From the NCBI RefSeq assembly GCF_905120355.1, contig NZ_CAJHOB010000006.1, positions 1-64,000 of the forward strand: a DNA stretch of 64,000 nucleotides. The letters are read 5' to 3'. The stretch is from Azonexus hydrophilus (GTDB lineage: Bacteria > Pseudomonadota > Gammaproteobacteria > Burkholderiales > Rhodocyclaceae). The notes beneath the pieces were generated by a model that did not search any database, was not told the DNA's origin, and saw only the letters and a list, made by a program, of their open reading frames with translations. The position numbers and the translations under genes were made by a program. Below, one piece after another: positions 1 through 9,835 of the stretch (positions are counted from its first letter, which is position 1; each line of letters opens with the position of its first letter).

Positions 1-49
1 CGCCAATGATAGTGAGCATCTCGCTCGCGAAAGTAGGTCACCGCCAGGC
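1..49 (+). rRNA. rrf: 5S ribosomal RNA, 3' end (partial)
   Basis: The first 49 bases match the 3' part of bacterial 5S rRNA: the GATAGTG-type arm, a short hairpin, then the conserved GCGAAAGTAGGTCA block and the terminal CGCCAGGC. The 5' part and presumably the rest of an rRNA operon lie before the window. An intrinsic terminator follows 14 bases later, as expected for the end of a ribosomal operon. The exact 3' end is uncertain by a base or two. Confidence 0.9.
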
Positions 50-62
50 AACACATACCAAC

Positions 63-98
63 AAAAGCCCCTAGTTACCAAAGTAACTAGGGGCTTTT
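63..98 (+). terminator. rRNA operon intrinsic terminator
   Basis: A perfect 16-bp stem (63-78 with 83-98) closes a 4-base CAAA loop. The 3' arm ends in TTTT and the 5' arm starts with AAAA, so it could also work in the other direction. It lies directly after the 5S rRNA. Confidence 0.9.
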
Positions 99-191
99 GC
101 GCTTGAAAAAAGAAAATTCGGTGAGGCAATAAATCCGGAACGACAGGTGCTACGTTATTATTCCTGTCACTCATTACCTGAAAATAGCCCC

Positions 192-752
192 ATGTCCATT
201 GACGCGCATTTGATCGAGATTGAACTGCAGACGGAGCAAGTGTTTTCCGGTGGTTTTCTGCAGGTACATCTGGCGCGGGTTGCCTTGCCCAATGGTGCCG
301 AGTCTTTTCGGGAGTTCATTACCCATCCCGGGGCAGTCGTCATTCTGGCCTTTCTGCCGAGTGGTGACTTGTTATTCGAGCGGCAGTTCCGCTACCCGTT
401 GCGGCGCGTTTTCCTCGAATTGCCCGCGGGAAAGATTGATGCGGGCGAAGATCCCCTGCAGACGGCGCAGCGTGAGTTGCGGGAAGAGACGGGTTATACG
501 GCGGCGAGTTGGCACTACCTTGGGGTGATGCACCCGTGCATTGGCTATTCGGATGAGCGGATCGAGATTTTCGCGGCGTATGATTTGGTGCGCGATGGGG
601 AGCAAAAGCTCGATGCCAATGAATTTCTTGAAATAACGCAGCTGTCACCAGAGGCAGCGACGGCCGCTGTTTTTGCTGGCCAGATTACTGATGCCAAGAC
701 GATTTCAGCACTGTTCTGGCTGCCGCGCTGCCAGCAATCGGGCACGAAATAA
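192..752 (+). CDS. Nudix hydrolase, ADP-ribose pyrophosphatase type
   Basis: A 186-residue Nudix hydrolase. The Nudix box fits GX5EX7REUXEEXGU exactly, at about residues 80-102, with the REL-x-EE-x-G core that binds the catalytic metals. The residues before the box (FRYPLRRVFLELPAGK) and the length are typical of the NudF/ADP-ribose pyrophosphatase branch, which hydrolyses ADP-ribose to AMP and ribose 5-phosphate in the cytoplasm; the exact substrate is inferred. I chose the ATG at 192 because the frame upstream (from 147) runs through poorly conserved sequence just after the rRNA terminator. No strong ribosome-binding site is visible. It converges with serB, with two bases between the stop codons. 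Confidence 0.85.
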   Translation: MSIDAHLIEIELQTEQVFSGGFLQVHLARVALPNGAESFREFITHPGAVVILAFLPSGDLLFERQFRYPLRRVFLELPAGKIDAGEDPLQTAQRELREETGYTAASWHYLGVMHPCIGYSDERIEIFAAYDLVRDGEQKLDANEFLEITQLSPEAATAAVFAGQITDAKTISALFWLPRCQQSGTK

Positions 753-754
753 AT

Positions 755-1594
755 TCAATCGAACAGGGCGAGCAAACTGTCCAGTCCGCCGAAGTTGATG
801 CTGATATCGGCTTTGGCACGGGTGGCCGGTTTGGCATGATAGGCAACGGATAATCCCGCCTCAGCCATCATCAGCAGATCATTGGCGCCATCGCCGACGG
901 CGATGACTTGCTCTTTTCTCAGCCCCAGTTCATCGCGCAACCGAGCCAGATGCTGTGCCTTGGCATTGGCGTCAATGATGTCGCCAACGACCCGGCCGGT
1001 CAGTTTGCCTCCAGAAATTTCCAGTTCATTCGAGGTGGCAAAATCGAAGCCGAGTTCAATGCGCAGGCGCTCCGTGAAGTAGGTGAAGCCACCGGAAAGG
1101 ATGGCTGTGCGCAGGCCGGCTTGCTGGCAGGCATCGAGCAACTCACGTGCGCCGGGTGATAGCAGCAGGCGCTCGCCGAACACACGTGCCAGCACGCGGG
1201 CATCAAGGCCTGCCATGAGGGCCAGGCGGCGGCGCAGGCTTTCGCGGTAATCGATCTCACCGCGCATGGCCGCTTCGGTGACGGCCGACACCTCTGCTTT
1301 CTTGCCCGCAAAATCAGCTAGCTCGTCGATGCACTCGATGGTGATGAGCGTGGAGTCCATGTCGAAACAGATCAGGCCGAAATTGCTCAGTTTTGTGTCG
1401 CTGGCGACAAAGGCCCAATCCAGTTTTTCCGCTTCGATCAGAGGCAGCAGCTGTTCGAATTCATTTGTACGGCACGCACCATGGAAATGCGTGCTTTGCG
1501 GCGGGCGAGGTTCGACGCGCTCAGCACCTGTCGCGCGAGCGATGTTCTCGAGCAGGAATGTGGGCAGTGCGGCTCCCTGGAGCACCAGTTTCAT
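755..1594 (-). CDS. serB: phosphoserine phosphatase SerB
   Basis: A 279-residue HAD-superfamily phosphatase that removes phosphate from O-phosphoserine in the last step of serine synthesis. Motif I DMDSTL is at about residues 78-83 (two catalytic Asp). Motif II is the Ser of LSGGFTYF, and motif IV is GDGANDLLMM near residue 232. The N-terminal part is the ACT-like region found in proteobacterial SerB. The start at 1594 (MKLVLQ) is preferred to an ATG ten codons upstream because it fits the family. It is the last gene of a likely mfd-aroG-serB operon, 54 bases after aroG. Confidence 0.95.
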   Translation of the reverse strand: MKLVLQGAALPTFLLENIARATGAERVEPRPPQSTHFHGACRTNEFEQLLPLIEAEKLDWAFVASDTKLSNFGLICFDMDSTLITIECIDELADFAGKKAEVSAVTEAAMRGEIDYRESLRRRLALMAGLDARVLARVFGERLLLSPGARELLDACQQAGLRTAILSGGFTYFTERLRIELGFDFATSNELEISGGKLTGRVVGDIIDANAKAQHLARLRDELGLRKEQVIAVGDGANDLLMMAEAGLSVAYHAKPATRAKADISINFGGLDSLLALFD

Positions 1595-1648
1595 AGTCTC
1601 AATATCTCTATCGCGGCCAGGCACGGGGCGTTACCGCAGTGTGGTCAT

Positions 1649-2725
1649 TCAGTCCGCCAGGCGTCCCGGCAGCACATCGCGTAGCAGGGTGGCTGCTTCC
1701 CGCAGGGATTTTTCCGTGGTGTCCCAGTCGATGCAGCCGTCGGTTACGGAGCAGCCGTATTTCAGTTGCGACAGATCGGCTGGAATCGGTTGATTGCCTG
1801 CTTCGAGATTGGATTCGATCATCACGCCGAGGATGGAATTGTTGCCGGCACGGATCTGACTGACGATGTCGGCCATGACCAGCGGCTGCATTTCCGGTTT
1901 TTTGGAGCTGTTGGCATGCGAACAGTCGACCACCAGGTTGGCCGGCAATTTGGCCTTGGCCAGGGCGGCCTCTGCCAAAGCAATGGAAACCGTGTCGTAG
2001 TTCGGGCCATTTTCGCCGCCGCGCAGCACGACATGCCCGTGCGGGTTGCCACGGGTGCGCACGATGCTGACCTGGCCGTTGCTGTTCAGGCCCAGGAAAG
2101 AGTGCGGACGCGAGGCGGAGAGGATGGCATTGGTGGCCACTGTCAGATCGCCGCTGGTGGCGTTCTTGAAGCCGACCGGGGTGGACAGGCCGGAGGACAT
2201 TTCCCGGTGCGTCTGCGACTCGGTGGTGCGGGCACCGATGGCGGCCCAGGAAATCAGGTCACCATAGTATTGCGGCCCATACGGGTCGAGTGCTTCGGTA
2301 CCGGCCGGTAGGCCGAGTTCATTGACCGCCAGCAGGAAGGCGCGGGCCTTTTCCATGCCGACATCGACCTGGAAGGAGTCGTCCATGAATGGATCGTTGA
2401 TGTAGCCTTTCCAGCCGACCGTCGTGCGTGGTTTTTCAAAATAGACCCGCATCACGATGCACAGCGTATCGCTGACGTCATCGGCCAGCGTCTTCAGACG
2501 GCGAGCGTAGTCGAGGCCGGCTACCGGGTCGTGAATGGAGCAGGGGCCAACGACGACGAACAGCCGGTGGTCGCGGCGATCCAGAATGTCGCGCAGGGCT
2601 TGGCGTCCGGCGGCAACGGTGTCGCCGGCGGCTGCGCTCACCGGCACACGTGCCTGGATTTCGCCCGGACTGGGCATGGGGTCGAACGAGGCGATGTTGA
2701 TGTTTTCGAGTTGAGTTGTAGTCAT
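1649..2725 (-). CDS. aroG: 3-deoxy-7-phosphoheptulonate synthase (class I DAHP synthase)
   Basis: A 358-residue class I DAHP synthase. It condenses phosphoenolpyruvate with erythrose 4-phosphate, the first step of the shikimate pathway. Family blocks seen in order are VVVGPCSIHD, VMRVYFEKPRTT, WKGYINDP, PAGTEALDP, GARTTESQTHR, GFKNATSGD, VDCSHANSSK, GVMIESNL and YGCSVTDGCI. The length is typical. Which aromatic amino acid inhibits it (Phe or Tyr type) cannot be told from the sequence alone. The start overlaps the mfd stop as ATGA, so translation is probably coupled. Confidence 0.93.
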   Translation of the reverse strand: MTTTQLENINIASFDPMPSPGEIQARVPVSAAAGDTVAAGRQALRDILDRRDHRLFVVVGPCSIHDPVAGLDYARRLKTLADDVSDTLCIVMRVYFEKPRTTVGWKGYINDPFMDDSFQVDVGMEKARAFLLAVNELGLPAGTEALDPYGPQYYGDLISWAAIGARTTESQTHREMSSGLSTPVGFKNATSGDLTVATNAILSASRPHSFLGLNSNGQVSIVRTRGNPHGHVVLRGGENGPNYDTVSIALAEAALAKAKLPANLVVDCSHANSSKKPEMQPLVMADIVSQIRAGNNSILGVMIESNLEAGNQPIPADLSQLKYGCSVTDGCIDWDTTEKSLREAATLLRDVLPGRLAD

Positions 2726-5700
2726 TGTGTCAGTTCGCGAAGCATGTCCTTGATGGCGGCCACTTTATCCTGCAGGCTGGGGCAGTGGCGCAAAAGCGTG
2801 ATTTTATCCTGCCCGGCGAGCTTGTAGTGGCGGTTCTTCTGAATCAGTTGAATGATACGCAGCGGTTCGATGGGCGGATTTTTGGCAAATTCGGGGGCAA
2901 ACTGCAGGGTGATCTGGTCGGCGCTGGCATCCAGCTTTTGTACCAGCAAGGGTTGCAGCAGCAGGCGCAGGCGGTGGGTGGCGATCAGGGCTTGTGCCTG
3001 GGGTGGCAAGGGGCCGAAGCGGTCGATCAGCTCTTCCTGCAGGGTGTCGATGTCGGCTCCGTTTTCGCCGTTGGCCAGTCGTTTGTACAGATTCAGACGT
3101 TCGTGTACGTCCGGACAGTAAGCATCCGGCAGCAGCGCCGGGGTGCGCAGGTTGATTTCGCCGGAGACGCCGGGGGGCTGGGTGAGATCGCCCGCATCCA
3201 GCGGTTTGCCCTGCTTGAGGTGGGCAATGGCACGGTTGAGCATGTCGGTGAATACGTTGAAACCGACTTCCTGCATGTTGCCGGATTGATCGTCGCCGAG
3301 GACTTCGCCGGCCCCACGGATTTCCAGGTCGTGCATGGCGAGGTAGAAGCCTGAGCCGAGATCTTCCATCTGCTGGATGGCCTCCAAGCGCTGCCGTGCC
3401 TGCTTGGTCAGGGCCTTGTCGTCGGGAACCAGCAGGTAGGCGTAGGCCTGGTGGTGCGAGCGACCGACTCGACCGCGTAGCTGGTGCAGCTGGGCCAGAC
3501 CGAATTTGTCGGCGCGGTTGATGAGGATGGTATTGGCGTGCGGGTTGTCGATGCCGGTCTCGATGATGGTGGTGCACAGCAGGAGGTTGGCGCGCTGGCT
3601 GGTGAAATCGCGCATGACGCGTTCTAGCTCGCGCTCGTTCAGCTGGCCGTGGCCGACCACGATGCGCGCTTCCGGTACCAGTTTTTCCAGTTTTTCCCGC
3701 ATGTTCTGGATGGTGTCGACTTCGTTGTGCAGGAAATACACCTGTCCGCCGCGTTTGAGTTCGCGCAGCACCGCTTCGCGGATGATGCCGTCGGACAGGC
3801 GGCTGACGAAGGTCTTGATGGCCAGACGCTTGCTGGGGGCAGTGGCGATCACCGAGAAGTCGCGCAGGCCCTCCATGCTCATCGCCAGCGTGCGCGGTAT
3901 CGGCGTCGCTGTCAGCGTCAGTACATCGACTTCGGCGCGCATGGCTTTCAGCCGTTCTTTCTGCCGCACGCCAAAGCGGTGTTCTTCATCAATGATGACC
4001 AGGCCCAGACGGTTGAAGGCGACCTCCTTGCCGATCAGCTTGTGGGTGCCAATGACGATGTCGATCTTGCCTTCGGCCAATTCTTTCAGTGCCAGCGCCG
4101 ATTCCTTGGCAGTGTTAAAGCGTGACAACTCAGCGATTTTTACCGGCCAGTCAGCAAAGCGGTCGCAAAACGTCTGGTAGTGCTGTTCGCAGAGCAGGGT
4201 GGTCGGGCACAGTACGGCGACCTGCTTGCCCCCGGCGACAGCGCAGAAGGCAGCACGCAGTGCGACTTCCGTCTTGCCAAAGCCGACATCGCCGCAGACC
4301 AGTCGGTCCATGGGTTTGCCGCTGCGCATGTCGTCGATGACAGCGGCAATGGCAGCGGCCTGATCGGCGGTTTCCTCGAAACCGAAGCCCTCGGCGAACA
4401 GTGCGTAGTCGTTTTCCTGGAAGGTGAAGGCATGACCTGCGCGGGCGGCGCGTACGGCGTAGAGGGCAAGCAGCTCGGCAGCGGTGTCTCGCGCCTGTTC
4501 CGCTGCTTTGCGCTTGGCTTTTTCCCACTGTCCGGAACCCAGCGTGTGCAGTGGCGCGGCATCGGGATCGGCGCCGGAGTAGCGCGAAATGACGTGCAAC
4601 TGGGCGACTGGCACGAACAACTTGGCGTCGCCGGCGTAGTGCAATTCGAGAAATTCCTGCTCGCCCAGGCCCAGGTCCATATGCACCAGGCCGCGGTAAC
4701 GGCCGATGCCGTGGCTTTCGTGCACTACTGGATCGCCCACTTTCAGTTCAGTGAGGTCTTTCAGCCAGTTGTCGAAACTGGCTTTGCGCTGTGCGTCCTT
4801 GCGGCTGCGTCGAGGGCTGCTGGCGAATAGCTCGTTTTCTGTGAGGAAAGCCAGCGAGTCGAGGATGAAGCCTGTTTGTAACGGGCCGACGGCCAGGGCA
4901 AAGCGGGTGTCGGTGGCGAGAAATTCGCCGAGGTCGGCGCAGGTGCCAGCCTGCAGTCCATGTTCGCTGAGCAGCGAGGCCAGCGTTTCCCGCCGTCCGG
5001 CGGATTCGGCAAGCAGCAGGACCCGCCCGGGAAAACTGTCCAGCCAGTCGCGCAATGCCGCCAGCGGTGTGTCGCTGCGGCGGTTGATGGCCAGGTTGGG
5101 CAGGGAAAGCGGCATCGGTCCGGCGGTGTTGGCGAGGCTACTCCCTTCTTTTGTTTCCTCGGGGCTGCGTCCGATGGCGAGGCGTGGATAGGATTTGCAG
5201 GCGGCGAAGAAGGCTTCATCGCTCATGAACAGTTGGTCGGGCGCCAGCAGGGGGCGTACCGGGTCGCCTTGCAGCAGGTTGTAGCGAGAGCGGGTGTCGC
5301 TCCAGAAGGTGCGCAGTGCGGCAGGCACGTCGCCATGCGTGAGGATGAGGGCGTCCGCCGGCAGATAATCGAAAAAATGCGACGTTTGCTCGAAGAACAG
5401 CGGCAGGTAATACTCGATGCCGGGACTGGGAATGCCGGCAGAAATGTCCTTGTAAATGCCGGAGCGGCCAGGGTCGCCCTCGAAGGTTTCGCGGAACGCC
5501 TGGCGGAAGCGGGTGCGCCCGGCCTCGTCCATGGGGAATTCGCGCGCCGGCAGCAGGCGGATTTCGGGGACCGGGTACAGACTGCGCTGGGTATCCACGT
5601 CGAAAGTCTTGATGCTTTCGATTTCGTCGCCGAAAAGATCAATGCGGAAAGGTAGTGCAGCCCCCATCGGGAAAAGGTCGATCAAACCACCGCGGATGGC

Positions 5701-6201
5701 GTATTCGCCCGGCGCGACTACCTGGGTGACGTGGGCGTAGCCGGCACGGGTGACCTGAGCGCGGAACTTGTCCGCATCAATGTTTTCGCCTTTCTTGAAG
5801 GCGAATGTATAGGCCGCCAGATAGTCTGCCGGCGGCAAGCGGTACAGTGCGGTGGCGGCCGGCACCACAATGATGTCCAGGGCGTTCTGCGTGATGCTCC
5901 ACAAGGTGGCCAGGCGCTCTGACACCAGATCCTGGTGCGGTGAAAAATGGTCGTAGGGCAGGGTTTCCCAGTCGGGCAGCTGACGCACCTTCAGTTGCGG
6001 TGCGAACCAGGCGATTTCTTCAATCAGCCGCTGGGCATCGGCAGCACGGGCCGTGATCAGTGTCAGCAATCGTCCGCGCTGGGCGCTCGCCAGTTCAGCG
6101 ATGAACAGTGCGTCGGCAGAGCCTGAAGGCAGGGTGAGGTCGAGGCGGTGACCCGGTTTGGGTAGTTGTGGCCGGGGAAAAAGCGGAGACGGAAGCGACA
6201 C
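2722..6201 (-). CDS. mfd: transcription-repair coupling factor Mfd
   Basis: A 1159-residue Mfd, the usual full length. This DNA translocase removes RNA polymerase stalled at lesions and recruits UvrA. The N-terminal UvrB-homology modules are present. The RNA polymerase-interacting region follows (LKVGDPVVHESHGIGRYRG), then the RecG-like helicase with GDVGFGKTE (Walker A) near residue 642 and DEEHRFG near 737. The C-terminal TRCF domain is complete. The start codon is GTG at 6201, with no clear Shine-Dalgarno. A TATAAT-like -10 lies upstream at 6231-6236 on this strand. It heads the mfd-aroG-serB operon and is divergent from the GGDEF-EAL gene. Confidence 0.97.
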   Translation of the reverse strand: MSLPSPLFPRPQLPKPGHRLDLTLPSGSADALFIAELASAQRGRLLTLITARAADAQRLIEEIAWFAPQLKVRQLPDWETLPYDHFSPHQDLVSERLATLWSITQNALDIIVVPAATALYRLPPADYLAAYTFAFKKGENIDADKFRAQVTRAGYAHVTQVVAPGEYAIRGGLIDLFPMGAALPFRIDLFGDEIESIKTFDVDTQRSLYPVPEIRLLPAREFPMDEAGRTRFRQAFRETFEGDPGRSGIYKDISAGIPSPGIEYYLPLFFEQTSHFFDYLPADALILTHGDVPAALRTFWSDTRSRYNLLQGDPVRPLLAPDQLFMSDEAFFAACKSYPRLAIGRSPEETKEGSSLANTAGPMPLSLPNLAINRRSDTPLAALRDWLDSFPGRVLLLAESAGRRETLASLLSEHGLQAGTCADLGEFLATDTRFALAVGPLQTGFILDSLAFLTENELFASSPRRSRKDAQRKASFDNWLKDLTELKVGDPVVHESHGIGRYRGLVHMDLGLGEQEFLELHYAGDAKLFVPVAQLHVISRYSGADPDAAPLHTLGSGQWEKAKRKAAEQARDTAAELLALYAVRAARAGHAFTFQENDYALFAEGFGFEETADQAAAIAAVIDDMRSGKPMDRLVCGDVGFGKTEVALRAAFCAVAGGKQVAVLCPTTLLCEQHYQTFCDRFADWPVKIAELSRFNTAKESALALKELAEGKIDIVIGTHKLIGKEVAFNRLGLVIIDEEHRFGVRQKERLKAMRAEVDVLTLTATPIPRTLAMSMEGLRDFSVIATAPSKRLAIKTFVSRLSDGIIREAVLRELKRGGQVYFLHNEVDTIQNMREKLEKLVPEARIVVGHGQLNERELERVMRDFTSQRANLLLCTTIIETGIDNPHANTILINRADKFGLAQLHQLRGRVGRSHHQAYAYLLVPDDKALTKQARQRLEAIQQMEDLGSGFYLAMHDLEIRGAGEVLGDDQSGNMQEVGFNVFTDMLNRAIAHLKQGKPLDAGDLTQPPGVSGEINLRTPALLPDAYCPDVHERLNLYKRLANGENGADIDTLQEELIDRFGPLPPQAQALIATHRLRLLLQPLLVQKLDASADQITLQFAPEFAKNPPIEPLRIIQLIQKNRHYKLAGQDKITLLRHCPSLQDKVAAIKDMLRELTQ

Positions 6202-6325
6202 AGCGGATAAATTCGATCAGGGGGGATGCGATTATAAAGACTCACGCGTGCGCGAACACTTTTACCTTTATGCCGACGGGTATTTTTGCTTGCTACAGGT
6301 AAACGAGTAGTGATTTAATTTGCTG

Positions 6326-6354
6326 TTGACCTGGGGTGGGGATGCCCATATAAG
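6326..6354 (+). promoter_or_regulatory. sigma70-type promoter of the GGDEF-EAL gene
   Basis: TTGACC at 6326-6331 and TATAAG at 6349-6354 are 17 bases apart, five of six matches to each consensus hexamer. Transcription would start near 6361, giving a leader of about 20 bases before the ATG at 6382. A GGAG stretch at 6366-6369 may be the ribosome-binding site. Confidence 0.6.
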
Positions 6355-6381
6355 AGTGGGTTTTTGGAGATTTTTGCAGTA

Positions 6382-8580
6382 ATGAACACCCCTCGGCATA
6401 CTCTGTTGCAACTGAGAAATGTGATGCACGACGTCACGTTGCCGGAATGGTGGGTGGCAATTTTGCAGAGCGCCAACTTCTCCATCATCACGACGGACGA
6501 GAATGGTCTCATTCTCAGTTTTAATCCCGCCGCCGAGCGCATGCTGGGCTATCACGCCGAGGAAGTGATCGGTCGGCATACCCCCGCGTTGTTTCACGAC
6601 CCGCAAGAGGTGGCCGAGCGCGCACGCTATTTGTCCGAAATCAGCGGTCAGCCGATGGACCCCGGTTTCGATGTGTTTGTTGCGCAAGCCCGCCGCGGTG
6701 TGGCGGAAGAGCGCGAATGGACCTATCTGCACAAGGACGGGAAGCGGCTGACGGTACTGTTGTCGGTGACCGCGATGCATGCGGCGGATGGCAGGATTCG
6801 TGGTTTTCTTGGCATCGCAGCGGACATCAGCGAGCGCAAACGTCTGGAGAACAGACTGACAGAGGTGCGCCAGCGCAAGTTGAGCGTGTTCGAACAACGT
6901 CTGCGTCTGGCAGAAAAAGTGTTCGAATACAGCTCGGAAGCGATCATGGTGACCGATGCCAATGGCGTCATCATCCGCGTCAACCCTGCTTTCTCGCATC
7001 TTACGGGTTATGCCTCGAACGAGGCGATCGGGCAGACACCGCGGCTGCTGAGTTCTGGCCGGCACGATGCGGCGTTCTACGAGCGGATGTGGCAAGCCCT
7101 GATCAATGAAGGGCAATGGTCCGGTGAGGTGTGGGACAAACGTAAAGATGGCTCGATCTATCCCAAATGGGCGGTCATCAATGCAGTACGCGAAAATGGC
7201 GTGACGACGCATTTCGTGGCTTTATTCGTCGATATTTCAGAGCGCAAGGAAGCCGACGAGCGCATCCAGTATCTGGCCTATCACGATCATCTGACCGGTC
7301 TTGCCAACCGCCTGATGTTCGAACAGCGCATGCAGCACGCGATTGCCCGGGCGGAGCGGAACGGTAGCCGGCTGGCCCTCATCTTCATCGACCTCGACCG
7401 CTTCAAGAATATCAATGATTCCCTCGGCCACCAGTTTGGTGATCAGCTGCTGATCGAGGCTGCACGCCGGTTGCGGGCTGCCGTGCGGGTCTCCGATACG
7501 GTGGCGCGATTGGGCGGGGACGAATTCCTGGTGGTCCTGGAAAATGTCGGTGACCAGAATCGCTGTGCCCATCTCGTCGTTAATTTGCAGGCAGAGCTGG
7601 CGCAAGCCTACGTCATCAATGGTACGCAGGTGCACGCGCCGCCCTCGATGGGCGTGGCGATCTATCCCACCGATGGTACCCGGGTCGAAACCTTGATGCA
7701 GCACGCCGATATGGCGATGTACCAGGTCAAGGCGCAGGGACGTAATGCCTGGGCATTCTACGCACCGGCGATGAATCAGGCGGTGCAGGAACGTTTGCAA
7801 CTGGAAAATGACCTGCGCCGGGCGTTGGCAGATGCAGAGTTCGTGCTGCATTACCAGCCGCAGTGGGCGATCAGTGAGCGGCGTCTGATTGGTTGGGAGG
7901 CGCTCGTTCGCTGGCAGCACCCGCAGCATGGTTTGGTGCCGCCAGAGAAATTCATTCCCATCGCTGAAGAAACCGGTCTGATCGTGCCGCTCGGGGAATG
8001 GGTGCTGACCACCGCCTGTGCGCAAGCCATGGCCTGGCAGCGGGCGGGGCTGGGGCAGCAATTGATGGCGGTGAACCTTTCTGCCCGCCAATTTACAGAG
8101 CGCAACTTGCTGGAACGGATTGACGCTGTGCTGGCAAACACCGGATTCCCGGCGGAGCAACTCGAACTGGAGATTACGGAAAGCGTCCTGATGGCTGATG
8201 CCGAGCAGGCGGTCGATATTCTCCATGCACTCAAGCAGCGCGGCATCCGCATTGCGATCGACGATTTCGGCACGGGCTATTCTTCGCTGGCTTATCTGAA
8301 GGCGTTTCCGGCGCATAAATTGAAAATCGATCGTTCTTTCGTGCGTGATGTGAATGAAGATGCCAATGATGCAGCGATCGTCTGTGCCATCATCTCGCTG
8401 GCGCGCAGCCTCGGTCTGACAACGCTGGCCGAAGGTGTCGAGAACGAAGCGCAGCGCACGCTTCTCGAGGAACACGGGTGTCATGAGCAGCAAGGCTATC
8501 TTTGGGGTAAACCACTTTCTGCCAGTGCCGCAGAGGCTCTGTTGCGCAGTTTTACTGCCCCTGCTTTTACCGATATCTAG
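6382..8580 (+). CDS. PAS-PAS-GGDEF-EAL c-di-GMP turnover protein
   Basis: A 732-residue soluble signalling protein with no membrane segments. Two PAS domains (about residues 20-150 and 175-290, each ending in a DISERK linker) precede a GGDEF domain with intact GGDEF near residue 378. An EAL domain follows, with EAL near residue 505 and the [10 protein letters not shown] loop. The GGDEF motif and these EAL residues look catalytic, so it could both make and degrade c-di-GMP, with PAS input choosing the direction; that is inference. I start at the ATG at 6382; a TTG six codons upstream is open but sits almost on the predicted transcription start. Confidence 0.93.
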   Translation: MNTPRHTLLQLRNVMHDVTLPEWWVAILQSANFSIITTDENGLILSFNPAAERMLGYHAEEVIGRHTPALFHDPQEVAERARYLSEISGQPMDPGFDVFVAQARRGVAEEREWTYLHKDGKRLTVLLSVTAMHAADGRIRGFLGIAADISERKRLENRLTEVRQRKLSVFEQRLRLAEKVFEYSSEAIMVTDANGVIIRVNPAFSHLTGYASNEAIGQTPRLLSSGRHDAAFYERMWQALINEGQWSGEVWDKRKDGSIYPKWAVINAVRENGVTTHFVALFVDISERKEADERIQYLAYHDHLTGLANRLMFEQRMQHAIARAERNGSRLALIFIDLDRFKNINDSLGHQFGDQLLIEAARRLRAAVRVSDTVARLGGDEFLVVLENVGDQNRCAHLVVNLQAELAQAYVINGTQVHAPPSMGVAIYPTDGTRVETLMQHADMAMYQVKAQGRNAWAFYAPAMNQAVQERLQLENDLRRALADAEFVLHYQPQWAISERRLIGWEALVRWQHPQHGLVPPEKFIPIAEETGLIVPLGEWVLTTACAQAMAWQRAGLGQQLMAVNLSARQFTERNLLERIDAVLANTGFPAEQLELEITESVLMADAEQAVDILHALKQRGIRIAIDDFGTGYSSLAYLKAFPAHKLKIDRSFVRDVNEDANDAAIVCAIISLARSLGLTTLAEGVENEAQRTLLEEHGCHEQQGYLWGKPLSASAAEALLRSFTAPAFTDI

Positions 8581-8585
8581 ACCAC

Positions 8586-9803
8586 GTGCGTGAAATCATC
8601 ATCATTGGCGGTGGCCCGGCGGGTTTGATGGCTGCCGAGCGTTTGTCCTGCAGCCCGGGGGTGCAGGTGACAGTTTATGACGTCATGCCTTCCCTGGGGC
8701 GTAAATTCCTCATGGCCGGCGTGGGCGGCATGAACATCACCCACAGCGAAGCGCTGGATACCTTTGTCTCCCGTTATGGCCCGCAGGCGGCAGAAATCCG
8801 CCCCTGGCTGGATGCATTCGGGCCGCAGGCCATTCGCGAGTGGATTCATGGCCTGGGTATCGAGACCTTCGTCGGCAGTTCAGGCCGGGTCTTTCCGCGC
8901 GAGATGAAGGCGGCACCGTTGCTGCGTGCCTGGTTGCAGCGCTTGCGCCAGCGCGGCGTGCGTTTTCAGGTACGCCATCGCTGGCAGGGTTGGTCCGCAG
9001 ATGGACGGTTGCGTTTCCAGGGGCCGGAGCAAGAGGTACTGGTGCGTGGTGCCGCAGTCTTGCTTGCGCTGGGAGGCGGCAGCTGGCCGCAGCTGGGTTC
9101 GGATGCCGCCTGGGTGCCGGTGTTTGCGGCAGCGGGTATTCCGGTGACGCCGCTCAAGCCGGCCAATTGTGGTTTTACGGTTGCCTGGAGTGAGCATCTG
9201 CGCACACGTTTTGCCGGTGCCGCCGTCAAAACGGTACGTGCAAGCTGCTGTGGTCCAGCGCCGGAAGGGCGGCAAGGTGAATTCAACATCACCGAGTACG
9301 GGATCGAAGGGGGCCTGATTTATGCACTTGCAGCACCGTTACGCGATGCCTTGCTCGCCGGGCAACCGGCGGTGCTGTATCTCGACCTGTTGCCCGGGCG
9401 CTCCTTGGCTGATGTGCAGGCGGCCCTGCTGCAGCCGCGAGGGCGCGATTCGCTGGCCAACCACCTGCGTCGGCGGCTGGGCATAAGTGGTGTCAAGGCG
9501 GCGCTGCTGCATGAACTGCTGCCCGCAGCAGGGCTGCGTGACATGGCTGAGCTGGCTCGCCATATCAAGCATCTGCCTTTGCCGGTGGTAGCCGCCCGAC
9601 CCTTGGCGGAGGCCATCAGCACGGCGGGCGGGGTTGCCTTCAGCGCGGTAAACGCAGATTTGATGCTGACGCAGCATCCGGGTGTGTTCGTGGCAGGGGA
9701 AATGCTTGACTGGGAAGCGCCTACAGGCGGCTATCTGCTCACCGCCTGTCTGGCCAGTGGTTACCGCGCTGGAGAGGGCATCCTGCGCTGGCTGCAGGCA
9801 TAG
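8586..9803 (+). CDS. HI0933/BaiN-family FAD-dependent flavoprotein
   Basis: A 405-residue flavoprotein. The N-terminus IIIIGGGPAGLMAAE (residues 4-18) is a Rossmann FAD-binding motif. GRKFLMAGVGGMNITHSE is the family's second block, and the C-terminal GGVAFSAVNADLML / GVFVAGEMLDWEAPTGGYLL closes the FAD site. This matches the HI0933-like group of uncharacterised NAD(P)/FAD oxidoreductases; the substrate is unknown. The start is GTG at 8586, five bases after the preceding gene's stop, so the two genes are probably co-transcribed. Confidence 0.88.
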   Translation: MREIIIIGGGPAGLMAAERLSCSPGVQVTVYDVMPSLGRKFLMAGVGGMNITHSEALDTFVSRYGPQAAEIRPWLDAFGPQAIREWIHGLGIETFVGSSGRVFPREMKAAPLLRAWLQRLRQRGVRFQVRHRWQGWSADGRLRFQGPEQEVLVRGAAVLLALGGGSWPQLGSDAAWVPVFAAAGIPVTPLKPANCGFTVAWSEHLRTRFAGAAVKTVRASCCGPAPEGRQGEFNITEYGIEGGLIYALAAPLRDALLAGQPAVLYLDLLPGRSLADVQAALLQPRGRDSLANHLRRRLGISGVKAALLHELLPAAGLRDMAELARHIKHLPLPVVAARPLAEAISTAGGVAFSAVNADLMLTQHPGVFVAGEMLDWEAPTGGYLLTACLASGYRAGEGILRWLQA

Positions 9804-9835
9804 CCTGAAAGGCTGCCGGCGCCAGCAGGGCAGGT